Positions 8,537-17,285 of a DNA stretch of 64,000 nt are shown in pieces. The position numbers were made by a program, and so were the translations under genes. Source of the stretch: Pseudomonadota bacterium (GTDB lineage: Bacteria; Desulfobacterota; Desulfobulbia; Desulfobulbales; JAGXFP01); the NCBI GenBank assembly GCA_018814305.1, contig JAHJAA010000043.1, positions 98,581 through 162,580 of the forward strand. Direction: 5' to 3'. The number at the start of each line of letters is the position of its first letter. Positions within the stretch are counted from its first letter, which is position 1. Under the pieces are notes generated by a model. It searched no databases, was not told where the DNA came from, and saw only the letters and a list, made by a program, of their open reading frames with translations.

Positions 8537-9745
8537 ATGTCCCAAGGGAAACGACATCGTCAAGACCTCTATCATGCACTTCTGCCCCCCAAGGTATCCC
8601 GGTTCTTTCCGGACAACCGGGTCATCCTGCTGCAGAACGGAGCGGAGTATTTTCCTGCCCTCGAAGCGGCCTTCGATCAGGCCAAGCATGAAATATATCT
8701 GGAGACCTATATTTATGAAGATGATGCCGCCGGCCAGATGATTGCGGCGGCACTGGGGCGGGCCGTCCTGCGGGGGGTCAAGGTCCATCTGCTGATCGAT
8801 GGCTACGGCTGCAAGGATCTCTCGTCCGCCATGCTGGAACGTCTGCAGGCGGATGGAGTTCAAACGCTTATCTACCGGCCCAAGATATCCCCCTGGACCT
8901 TTCAACGAAAACGGTTGCGCCGACTCCACCGAAAAATTGTGGTGGTGGATCGGGAGATCGCCTTTGTCGGGGGAATCAACATTGTTGATGACCGGACAAC
9001 CCTCAGTGATCTGCCTCCCCGCTTCGACTATGCGGTCTCGGTGCAAGGGCCGCTGGTGGAGGTGATTCGCCTTTCCGCCCAACACCTCTGGTCCCTGGTG
9101 GCCTGGACTTCCTTTCGTAAAGGAACGATCCTGGATCGGACCCCTCCGGTTGCAACCACAACCGGAGGCAGGATGAATGCTGCCTTTTTGGTGCGGGATA
9201 ATATCCGCCATCGCCGGGATATTGAAGCGGCCTATCTCGCGGCTATCGATGGGGCGGAATCCGAGATCATTCTCGCCAATGCCTATTTCCTGCCGGGATA
9301 TCATTTTCGTCATGCCCTGATCAAGGCAGCCGGGCGCGGCGTGCGGGTGGTTTTGTTGTTGCAGGGGAAATACGATCATTTCCTCCAGCATTATGCCGCC
9401 CAGGCCCTCTATGGCAGTTTTCTCGATGGGGGAATTGAAATTTACGAATTCCACAAGAGCTTTTTGCACGCCAAGGTAGCGGTGATCGACGGCCATTGGG
9501 CAACGGTGGGCTCGTCCAATATCGATCCCTTCAGTCTGCTTCTTTCCCGGGAGGCGAATGTGGTCGTTGACGACCGGGAATTCGGGGCGTCTATGGCCGA
9601 AAGCCTGCACCGAACCATGGCCGGCGATGGCCGGCGGATCGTCAGGGATATCTGGAAAACTCAACCCCTGGGTCTGCGATTAATGAGCTGGCTGTGTTTC
9701 GGTTTCCTCCGCTTGATGATGGGGATCAGCGGCTATGCCAAATGA
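8537..9745 (+). CDS. clsB: Cardiolipin synthase B-like phospholipase D family protein
   Basis: A 402-residue phosphatidyltransferase with two HKD half-sites: LHRKIVVVDREIAFVGGINI (about 130) and LHAKVAVIDGHWATVGSSNI (about 310). The absence of N-terminal membrane helices and the overall length match ClsB/YbhO rather than ClsA. It would condense phospholipids to cardiolipin at the inner membrane. Cardiolipin content commonly rises in osmotic stress and stationary phase. It sits in the unit driven by sigma-54 copy A, just ahead of glucan phosphorylase (11 bp gap). Confidence 0.88.
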   Translation: MSQGKRHRQDLYHALLPPKVSRFFPDNRVILLQNGAEYFPALEAAFDQAKHEIYLETYIYEDDAAGQMIAAALGRAVLRGVKVHLLIDGYGCKDLSSAMLERLQADGVQTLIYRPKISPWTFQRKRLRRLHRKIVVVDREIAFVGGINIVDDRTTLSDLPPRFDYAVSVQGPLVEVIRLSAQHLWSLVAWTSFRKGTILDRTPPVATTTGGRMNAAFLVRDNIRHRRDIEAAYLAAIDGAESEIILANAYFLPGYHFRHALIKAAGRGVRVVLLLQGKYDHFLQHYAAQALYGSFLDGGIEIYEFHKSFLHAKVAVIDGHWATVGSSNIDPFSLLLSREANVVVDDREFGASMAESLHRTMAGDGRRIVRDIWKTQPLGLRLMSWLCFGFLRLMMGISGYAK

Positions 9746-9756
9746 GGTCTTCCACC

Positions 9757-12312
9757 ATGAGCAAACAAGCATCGGCGAATCATCATCTCTACAGCCTTCT
9801 CGAAGACGATGTCGAGGGTTTCGAGTCCCTGGTCGAGCTGGCCCTGGATTTGAACTGGACCTGGAATCATGCCACCGACCAGATCTGGCGTGAGCTGGAC
9901 CCGGTCCTCTGGGATCTGACCCATCACCCCTGCGATGTCCTGCAAACGGTCTCCCGGGACACGATCCGCGGCGCCTTGGCCGATCCGGCCTTCCGGCGGA
10001 AGATTGATGTCCTGGCCCAGTCGAAAAACCAGGCGGCAGCGGCGCCTGCCTGGTTTCAACAAACCCACCCGGGCGCACCGCTGCAGGGTGTCGCATATTT
10101 CAGTATGGAATTCATGTTAAGCGAAGCCCTGCCCATCTATTCGGGAGGGCTCGGCAATGTGGCCGGCGATCAGCTTAAGGCCGCCAGCGACCTGGGCGTA
10201 CCAGTGGTTGGGGTGGGACTGCTCTACCAGCAGGGGTATTTCCGCCAGATCATCGACCGGCATGGCGCCCAACAGGCCCTTTATCCCTATAACGACCCAG
10301 GGCAATTACCGATCACCCCGTTACGGAAGGCAGACGGAGAGTGGCTGCGTCTGGAGATTATCCTCCCCGGCTACACGGTCTGGTTGCGGGCCTGGCAGGT
10401 CCAGGTCGGGCGGGTTAAACTCTACCTGCTGGACAGCAATGACGTGGCTAATTCGCCGGTGCATCGAGGGATCACCAGTGAGTTATACGGCGGCGGCCCG
10501 GAGTTGCGGCTGCTCCAGGAGTTGGTCCTTGGGATCGGCGGCTGGCGTCTGCTGCGGGCCTTGGATATCGAGCCGGAAGTCTGTCATTTGAATGAAGGTC
10601 ATGCCGCTTTCGCCGTCTTGGAACGGGCGCGGAGCTTCATGGAGGATACCGACCGGACCTTTGCGGAGGCCCTGGCGGTAACCCGCGCCGGCAATCTTTT
10701 TACCACCCATACAGCGGTGGCTGCCGGTTTCGACCGTTTTTCTCCCAACCTCATTGCCCAATACCTGGGGGGCTATGCCGAAAAGATCGGGCTTACCCTC
10801 CAAGATCTCCTGGCCCTGGGTCGCTGCAACCCGGATGATCCGGCGGAGCGTTTCAATATGGCCTACCTGGCGATGCGTGGCAGCGGTGCGGTTAATGGCG
10901 TCAGCCTTCTGCATGGTCTGGTAAGCCGCCGTCTCTTCCAGCCGCTCTTTCCTCACTGGCCGGAGGCGGAGGTGCCCATCGGCTCTGTCACCAACGGTGT
11001 CCACATGCCGACCTGGGACTCAGCTGCGGCGGACGATCTCTGGACCGAGGCCTGCGGCAAGGACCGCTGGCTGGGGACGTTGGATACCCTGGAGCAGGAT
11101 ATGCGCCAGGTATCCGACTCCAGGCTCTGGCAATTCCGCTTAGACGCCGGCAGGTCTTTCGTGACCTCTGTGCGAGATCGTCTGTCCAGGCAGCTGGCCG
11201 CCTCCGGCGCCGGACCGGAAGTGGTGGCGGAAGCGGCTCATTATTTTGACCCCAACATCCTGACCCTGGGCTTTGCCCGGCGTTTTGCTTCCTACAAGCG
11301 ACCCAATCTGCTGCTCCACGATCCGGAGCGGCTGGTGCGGTTGCTGACCGACCCGCACCGGCCGGTTCAGTTGATCATGGCGGGCAAGGCCCATCCTTCC
11401 GACCAGGAAGGGCAGGCCCTGATCCGGGAGTGGATCCTTTTTATCCGCCGCCCCGAGGTGCATCGTCATGTGATCTTCCTCAGCGACTACAACATGTTGT
11501 TGAGCGAGGCCCTGGTGCAGGGGGTCGATGTCTGGATCAATACGCCCCGGCGACCCTGGGAGGCGTGCGGCACCAGCGGTATGAAGGTGCTGGTCAATGG
11601 CGGCCTCAATCTCTCGGAGCTGGACGGGTGGTGGGCTGAGGCCTACTCCCCGGACATCGGCTGGGCCTTGGGGGATGGTCGTGAACACGATAACGATCCC
11701 GCCTGGGACGCCCATGAGGCCGAGGCCCTCTATGACCTGTTGGAAGGTGAGGTGATCCCTGAGTTCTATACCCGGAACGACCAGGGCATCCCGGTCGCCT
11801 GGGTGAACCGGATGCGTGAAAGCATGGCCCGGTTGACCCCGCGTTTCGGCGCCAATCGGGCGGTGCGCGAGTATACCGAGCAACAGTATCTGCCGGCGGC
11901 CGAGGCCTTTCTGTCCCGGGCCACCGATCAAGGCGCCGACGGCGCGGCCCTGGTGGCGTGGGAGCATGAACTCAGTCAAAAATGGTCCGGACTCCGTTTC
12001 GGCGAGGTGAAGATTGAAAGCAACCCCGAGGAGCATCTGTTCGAGGTGCAGGTCTACTTCGACGACCTCGATCCGGACTCGGTGCGGGTTGAGCTGTATG
12101 CCGACCCCATCGACGACGGGTCGGCAATGCGACCAGCAGAGTGTATTGAACTGCAGCGGGCCCGGCAATTGGTGGGAGCGACCAACGGCCATGTCTTTAG
12201 CGGCGGTGTACCTACAGGCCGTCTACCATCCGACTATACGGCCCGATTGATTCCCCGCCGCGCCGGGGTTGCGGTCCCACTGGAAAATGCGCGTATCCTC
12301 TGGCAGCGCTGA
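9757..12312 (+). CDS. glgP: Alpha-glucan (glycogen/maltodextrin) phosphorylase, GT35
   Basis: An 851-residue phosphorylase releasing glucose-1-phosphate from alpha-1,4-glucans. The N terminus (SLVELALDLNWTWNHATDQIW) marks the long bacterial/archaeal glucan phosphorylase subfamily. The PLP-lysine region EACGTSGMKVLVNGGLNLSE lies near residue 609, and GFARRFASYKRPNLL is the conserved phosphate/PLP site region. The start at 9757 has GAGG 9 nt upstream; an upstream in-frame ATG at 9694 lies inside clsB and is unlikely. It feeds glucose-1-phosphate towards the GlgM/GlgE genes 22 kb downstream. A GC-rich hairpin without a T-run follows. Confidence 0.92.
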   Translation: MSKQASANHHLYSLLEDDVEGFESLVELALDLNWTWNHATDQIWRELDPVLWDLTHHPCDVLQTVSRDTIRGALADPAFRRKIDVLAQSKNQAAAAPAWFQQTHPGAPLQGVAYFSMEFMLSEALPIYSGGLGNVAGDQLKAASDLGVPVVGVGLLYQQGYFRQIIDRHGAQQALYPYNDPGQLPITPLRKADGEWLRLEIILPGYTVWLRAWQVQVGRVKLYLLDSNDVANSPVHRGITSELYGGGPELRLLQELVLGIGGWRLLRALDIEPEVCHLNEGHAAFAVLERARSFMEDTDRTFAEALAVTRAGNLFTTHTAVAAGFDRFSPNLIAQYLGGYAEKIGLTLQDLLALGRCNPDDPAERFNMAYLAMRGSGAVNGVSLLHGLVSRRLFQPLFPHWPEAEVPIGSVTNGVHMPTWDSAAADDLWTEACGKDRWLGTLDTLEQDMRQVSDSRLWQFRLDAGRSFVTSVRDRLSRQLAASGAGPEVVAEAAHYFDPNILTLGFARRFASYKRPNLLLHDPERLVRLLTDPHRPVQLIMAGKAHPSDQEGQALIREWILFIRRPEVHRHVIFLSDYNMLLSEALVQGVDVWINTPRRPWEACGTSGMKVLVNGGLNLSELDGWWAEAYSPDIGWALGDGREHDNDPAWDAHEAEALYDLLEGEVIPEFYTRNDQGIPVAWVNRMRESMARLTPRFGANRAVREYTEQQYLPAAEAFLSRATDQGADGAALVAWEHELSQKWSGLRFGEVKIESNPEEHLFEVQVYFDDLDPDSVRVELYADPIDDGSAMRPAECIELQRARQLVGATNGHVFSGGVPTGRLPSDYTARLIPRRAGVAVPLENARILWQR

Positions 12313-12336
12313 CCACCATCCGGCAGGGATGGTGGT
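12311..12336 (+). terminator. Hairpin after glgP
   Basis: ACCACCATCC and GGATGGTGGT-type arms form a strong stem directly after the stop codon, but no T-run follows, so intrinsic termination is uncertain; it may protect the 3' end. Confidence 0.4.
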
Positions 12337-12494
12337 GGGAGGGAGGTCGTCATTTTCGCTGGCGTTGGAGGGGTCCCGAGCCAATAACAGACTTCTCCTA
12401 GCAACCTGCTGTTACCATCCATGGATCTTCTGGCGATGCCTCAAGCCGTTTGACTCCCTCTGGAGAAACATCGCCGCCTTTCTCTGTAAAATTG

Positions 12495-12715
12495 GAGACA
12501 GACCACTTTTTTCAATTCCTTTCGACTATAGCGTTTCGTCTCCAGTCATAGAGCAGACCCCGCTACGCTGTTACTCTGCCCCTGAAGCCGCTTCTTGTAT
12601 CCAGAAAAAATGCCTGCGCGATTGACTCCCATTGCATCTTTGCCACGGCACCAGGGCATGGTTTGTACGTATTGTAAATTTTCAAAGAAACAACAAGATA
12701 ATCGTGGTCTGTCCC
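12495..12715. repeat. Inverted-repeat-bounded 221-bp segment (MITE/REP-like)
   Basis: GAGACAGACCAC (12495-12506) faces GTGGTCTGTCCC (12704-12715), an inverted pair with one mismatch, each followed outward or inward by T/A runs. GACAGACCAC-type ends recur around IS200/REP-associated transposase remnants in many proteobacteria (recollection, not searched). There is no open reading frame of note inside. It occupies most of the 506-bp gap between glgP and the receiver remnant, in which I see nothing else. Confidence 0.4.
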
Positions 12716-12818
12716 TTGTTTTTTTCACCTTTACTCTTTGCTAGACCAGGACCTATACTAAGTTATACCCTGAAGAAGGGGGCGGGGTGGTTGTTTCTCT
12801 GTCTAACCTGAATAGACC

Positions 12819-13052
12819 GTGGGAAAGCTAAGGGATTACTGGATACTGAACGAAAGGATATTGCTAGGGGCTGCTCAGCCTGGGTTCATTCCGTTGGGCT
12901 ATGATGTTGCACTGGTCTTGGATGGGAAAGAGGCGCTCCGAAAGGTCAAGGCGGGCGGTATCGCTCTGATTCTTCTTGATATTATGATGCCGGGTAAGGA
13001 TGGCTACGAGGCCATCAAGAATTGTTTGATGCCCTCAATCGAAGGGGAGTAA
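12819..13052 (+). pseudogene. Degraded response-regulator receiver domain
   Basis: About 77 codons aligning with a receiver domain: NERILL, then GYDVALVLDGKEALRKVKAG and LILLDIMMPGKDGYEAIKN with the phospho-acceptor Asp. The acidic pocket that should follow ILL (VDDE, intact in the paralogue at 16132) is replaced by GAAQPGF. The protein ends shortly after the Asp motif, missing the second half including the conserved Thr/Ser and Lys. The receiver at 16132 is clearly related (same DIMMP..DG.EA pattern), so this is probably a decayed duplicate. Its stop overlaps the region where the next gene starts. Confidence 0.7.
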
Positions 13053-13057
13053 TGGTC

Positions 13058-14605
13058 ATGGAAAAGAAACTGAGGCAATCCCTGGAATTTGCCGAGGATA
13101 TCATCAATACTGTGCGCGAACCCTTGATCGTCCTGGATCAAGATTTACGGGTAGTCTCGGCCAGCCGTTCTTTCTATAAGGTATTCCAAGTCAAGCCGGA
13201 GGAAACCGTCGGCCAGCTGATCTATGATTTGGGCGATAAACAGTGGGATATCCCCAAGCTGCGGGAACTCCTGGAAACTATTCTGCCCCAGAAGACCAGT
13301 TTTGTCGGCTATGAGGTGGAACACGATTTCGCTACTATCGGTCGGCGAACCATGCTGTTGAATGCCCGGCAGATTGAACAGGCGTGGGGCAAAGAGCGGA
13401 TCATCCTGCTGGCCATCGAGGACATCACCGAGCGCAAGGCGATAGAAACGGGCCTGGAAACAACCCGAAAAGAACTGGAGGTCGTTAAAAAATTAGCCGA
13501 TGCCGCCCATGAATTCGCCGAGAGCGTCATCAACACGGTCCGCGAGCCTCTGATTTCTTTGGACCAGGATCTCCGGGTGGTCACCGTCAGCCGCTCTTTC
13601 TACGATTTTTTCCAGGTTAAGCCGGAGGATACCGTCGGGCAGCTGATCTATGACCTGGGCGATAAACAGTGGGATATCCCCAAGCTGCGGGAACTGCTGG
13701 AAACCATTCTGCCCGAGAAGACCAGCTTTGATAACTATGAGGTCGAACACGATTTCGCCACCATCGGTCGGCGTGTCATGCTGTTGAATGCCCGGCAGAT
13801 TAAACAAGTGTGGGGCAAGGAGCGGATCATCCTCTTGGCCATCGAGGACATTACCGAGCGCAGTCGTCTGGAAGACCTGTTGGCAGAGTCTGAATTTCGC
13901 TACCGGAGACTTTTTGAGACCGCCAGCGACGGGATCGTGCTTCTTGAAAAGAAGGAAGGACGTGTCGCCCATGCCAATTCGGCCTTTGAGAAAATGTTGG
14001 GGTATTCCGAAGCGGAGTGCCTTGGGAAAAATCTCAGTGATATCGGGGTTTCGATCGATACGCGTCATTTCTCCGCCACCATGGGGGATTTGGACAGGGA
14101 GGGCATTCTTAATTACGAGGATATTTTTTTACAAACCAGATCCGGACAGGGAATCTACACAGATATCTATTTGGTCGACCGGGCTATCTTGGCCCAATGT
14201 AATATTCGCGATGTCACTGAACGGAAGCTGGTACAAGAGACCTTGAAAGAAGAACAGCTCTTTATTGAAAATGCCCTGAACTCTCTACAGGACGTATTCT
14301 TTGTCTTTGATCTTGAGGGGCGGTTTATCCGCTGGAACAATCCCGTGAGTGGCGTCACCGGCTACACGGACGGGGAAATTGCTCAGCTTACCCCGGTCGA
14401 TTTATTTCGAGGTGATGACATCAACAGGATCGCAACGGCGATTGAGACGGCAACCACGACAGGCAGCGTCAAAGTCGATGCCCTGTTCGTCACCAAAGAG
14501 GGGAAGCGGATTCCTTATTCATTCAGCGCCTCCCTCCTGCGGGATGCATCCGGTACCCCCATGGCTATCTGTGGTCTCGGCAGAGACATCACCGAGCGCA
14601 TGTAG
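13058..14605 (+). CDS. Multi-PAS sensor module, probable N-terminal half of a hybrid histidine kinase cut by TAG
   Basis: About 515 residues with four PAS units. The first two are a recent tandem duplication (period 142 residues), sharing INTVREPL, GQLIYDLGDKQWDIPKLREL and WGKERIILLAIEDITER. PAS3 begins near SEFRYRRLFETASDG and PAS4 near FIENALNSLQDVFFVFDLEG. The reading frame stops at TAG (14603-14605) immediately after GRDITERM, the normal end of a PAS-associated segment, and continues open in the same frame as AEQDLHSAM into the kinase gene. Start 13058 has GGAG 8 nt upstream; 13052 is possible. As it stands the product lacks any output domain. Confidence 0.75.
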   Translation: MEKKLRQSLEFAEDIINTVREPLIVLDQDLRVVSASRSFYKVFQVKPEETVGQLIYDLGDKQWDIPKLRELLETILPQKTSFVGYEVEHDFATIGRRTMLLNARQIEQAWGKERIILLAIEDITERKAIETGLETTRKELEVVKKLADAAHEFAESVINTVREPLISLDQDLRVVTVSRSFYDFFQVKPEDTVGQLIYDLGDKQWDIPKLRELLETILPEKTSFDNYEVEHDFATIGRRVMLLNARQIKQVWGKERIILLAIEDITERSRLEDLLAESEFRYRRLFETASDGIVLLEKKEGRVAHANSAFEKMLGYSEAECLGKNLSDIGVSIDTRHFSATMGDLDREGILNYEDIFLQTRSGQGIYTDIYLVDRAILAQCNIRDVTERKLVQETLKEEQLFIENALNSLQDVFFVFDLEGRFIRWNNPVSGVTGYTDGEIAQLTPVDLFRGDDINRIATAIETATTTGSVKVDALFVTKEGKRIPYSFSASLLRDASGTPMAICGLGRDITERM

Positions 14606-14629
14606 GCGGAGCAAGACTTACACTCGGCG

Positions 14630-16135
14630 ATGATAAAAGCCCAGGAGGGAGAAACCAGATGGTCGGCCTTCATGTCCTCAATGGGAGACGGAATCAGCAT
14701 CCAAGATCCCGCTTATCTCATAACCTACCAGAACCAGGCTCTGAAAAATTTAATTGGTGATCATGTCGGCGAGCACTGCTACGCGGCCTATGAGCACCAA
14801 GACCACATCTGCGAAGGATGCCCTGTCGAGAAGGCCTACAATGACGGAGGTATTCATCAGGCCGAAAGGACCGTAATTATCGGCAAGGAGACCAGATATC
14901 GCCAGGTTACCGCCTCTCCGTTAAGGGATTTTCAGGGGAATATTGTGTCGGTGATCGAGGTGATACGAGACGTCACCGAACAAAAGAAGCTTGAATCCCA
15001 ACTGCTTCATGCCCAGAAGATGGAGGCGGTCGGCACCCTGGCCGGAGGAATTGCCCATGATTTCAACAATATCCTCAATGTGATCATGGGGTACAGCAAC
15101 ATGGTTGAGGACACCTTGGCAGCCGACAGCCCGGCCAGAGAAGATATGCATGAAGTGCTGGTTGCCGCCGACCGGGCTGCGGATCTCACCAAGAGGCTGC
15201 TGCTGTTCAGCAGAAAAGAGCCTGCTGATGTGAAGCCCACGAATATCAATGAGCTGATCCTCGGTCTGCAGAAAATGCTGGTCCGGGTTATCCGAGAGAG
15301 TATTGAATTTCATCTGGATCTTACCGACACCCCCTTGATTGTGTCGGCCGATACCGGGCAAATCGAGCAGGTGCTGATCAACCTTGCCTCCAATGCCAAG
15401 GACGTCATGCAGGAAGGCGGACGGCTGCTGATCACCACCGGCCTTGAGGAGATCGATGAAGCCTATGTTGCCGCCTACCGATATGGCCGGCCGGGGAGAT
15501 ATGCGCTGATCACGGTTTCTGATACCGGACAGGGAATGGATAAGGAAACACAGCAGAAGATATTCGAGCCTTTCTTTACCACCAAAGGGGTTGGCAAAGG
15601 GACCGGGCTCGGTCTCGCCATTTCCTACGGGATCATCAAACAGCATAACGGCTATATCAAGGTCTACAGTGAGCCGGGCGAAGGCACGGTGTTCAAAATA
15701 TTTCTGCCGCTCTGTGATGAAGCGGCCTTGGACGAGAAACCTGAGGGTGTCGAGCCTGTCAAGGGCGGGCATGAGACTATTCTGGTTGCTGAGGACGACG
15801 CCGCGCTGAGGGAATTGAGCAGGAGAATACTGGAGGCCTTTGGCTATAGGGTTATCACTGCGGCGGATGGCGAAGAGGCAATCGCCAAATTCCTGGAGAA
15901 CCGGGAACGAATCAACCTGGTTCTGCTGGACATGATCATGCCGAAGAAAAACGGCAAAGAGGTCGGTGAGGCGATCCGCACGGTAAGCCCAAAGATCAGA
16001 ATACTCTTTGCCAGCGGCTATACCTCGGAAATTATCAGCAACAAAGAATTACTGGAGGGCAGTTTTGACTTCATCCAGAAACCGTACCAGTCAAAAAGCC
16101 TTTTATTGAAAGTAAGGGAGGTCCTGGACAAATGA
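14630..16135 (+). CDS. Hybrid histidine kinase half: PAS-HisKA-HATPase-REC
   Basis: A 501-residue protein in the same frame as the preceding PAS gene. A PAS domain (about 15-120, with CYAAYEHQDHICEGCPV) leads to the H-box GGIAHDFNNILNVIMGYSNM (His about 142), N-box NLASNAKDVM, G1 DTGQGM, G2 GTGLGLA and a receiver with LLDMIMPKKNG (Asp about 434). All catalytic motifs look intact. It is most likely the C-terminal part of a single protein with 13058-14605, separated by one amber codon. Independent translation from 14630 would give a kinase lacking four PAS sensors. The next gene overlaps by 4 bp (ATGA), so partner coupling is expected. Confidence 0.82.
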   Translation: MIKAQEGETRWSAFMSSMGDGISIQDPAYLITYQNQALKNLIGDHVGEHCYAAYEHQDHICEGCPVEKAYNDGGIHQAERTVIIGKETRYRQVTASPLRDFQGNIVSVIEVIRDVTEQKKLESQLLHAQKMEAVGTLAGGIAHDFNNILNVIMGYSNMVEDTLAADSPAREDMHEVLVAADRAADLTKRLLLFSRKEPADVKPTNINELILGLQKMLVRVIRESIEFHLDLTDTPLIVSADTGQIEQVLINLASNAKDVMQEGGRLLITTGLEEIDEAYVAAYRYGRPGRYALITVSDTGQGMDKETQQKIFEPFFTTKGVGKGTGLGLAISYGIIKQHNGYIKVYSEPGEGTVFKIFLPLCDEAALDEKPEGVEPVKGGHETILVAEDDAALRELSRRILEAFGYRVITAADGEEAIAKFLENRERINLVLLDMIMPKKNGKEVGEAIRTVSPKIRILFASGYTSEIISNKELLEGSFDFIQKPYQSKSLLLKVREVLDK

Positions 16136-17168
16136 ATGAGAAAATATTGTTGGTCGACGATGAGGAAGCGAATCTCCGGCTGCTGACCCAGTGGCTGGTG
16201 CCGCAAGGCTATGATGTCGAATATGCCTCAAACGGTGAGGAAGCGGTGCGGAAGGTTGGTGAAATCCGACCTGATCTGATCATCCTTGATATTATGATGC
16301 CGATCATGGATGGCCACGAGGCCTGTCGGATTTTAAAAGAAGACCCGGAAACCATGAATATCCCGATCATCATCGTGACAGCGCTGCACGACCGGGAATC
16401 AAAAATAAAAGGCCTCTCGGTCTCCGCCAATGATTTTCTTTCCAAGCCTATTGATCAGGGCGAATTACTGATTCGAGTCCGCAACCTGCTGAAGATCAAG
16501 GCCTTTGACGACTTCATGCTCGAACATAATCAAATCCTTGAGCAGAAGGTGCGGGAAAGAACCCGGGACCTTAAAAACATGGGCAACGAGATGATGCGGA
16601 AGCTAACCTCCGCCGCGGAATTTCGGGACACCGACACTGGCGCGCATATAGCGAGGATCGGCTTTTATGCCGGCAAGATGGCGGAAGCGTTGGATATGTC
16701 GATGGACTTTATCGAGACCATAACCTTTGCCAGTTCGCTGCATGACATCGGCAAGATCGGCATTTTGGATAACATTCTCCTCAAGCCGGGATCTTTGACC
16801 CGGGAGGAATTCGAGAGCATGACGACCCATACGGTAATAGGCGCGAAGATCCTCGGGGAATCGACTTATCCCGGATAGCTGCCGCCATTGCCTTGACGCA
16901 TCACGAACGGTGGGACGGCGGCGGCTATCCGGGTAGGTTAAAAGGAGAAGAAATTCCCCTTGAGGGCAGAATCGCCAATCTCGTCGACCAATATGATGCC
17001 CTGCGGGCTCAAAGGCCCTATAAATCGGCCTTTGACCATCAAAAAACCTGCAGGATTATCACCGAGGGGGACGGTCGGACCAGGCCGGAACATTTTGATC
17101 CAGCGGTCCTTGCGGCCTTCAAGGAAATTGCCCCGGTATTTCAAGATATATTTGATCAGCACCAATAG
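16132..17168 (+). pseudogene. Response regulator with HD-GYP domain (RpfG-like), frameshifted
   Basis: The first 248 codons give a receiver (ILLVDDEEAN, DIMMPIMDG with Asp about 53, SKPI) and the front of an HD domain ([25 protein letters not shown]), then stop at TAG in ESTYPG. A different frame resumes at once with [20 protein letters not shown] and runs to 17168, completing the HD-GYP signature. The shift falls about 16863-16875 and equals loss of one base. Restored, the protein would be a c-di-GMP phosphodiesterase of about 345 residues controlled by the adjacent hybrid kinase. Whether the lesion is real or an assembly error cannot be decided here. Confidence 0.78.
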
Positions 17169-17285
17169 GGATTGAGGTTTCCTCTTGGGAAGCCGTACTG
17201 GCCACTTTCAAATTTTTCCTTTTATTTTCGGTCTGTTGCCAACCCTATGATGGCTTACCTGGCTAGTGTTTCGGACGTGATCATC

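Noticed and set aside
14603..14605. TAG as a pyrrolysine codon
   Set aside because: No pyl genes are in the window, the site is a domain linker rather than an active site, and a CAG-to-TAG mutation explains it simply.
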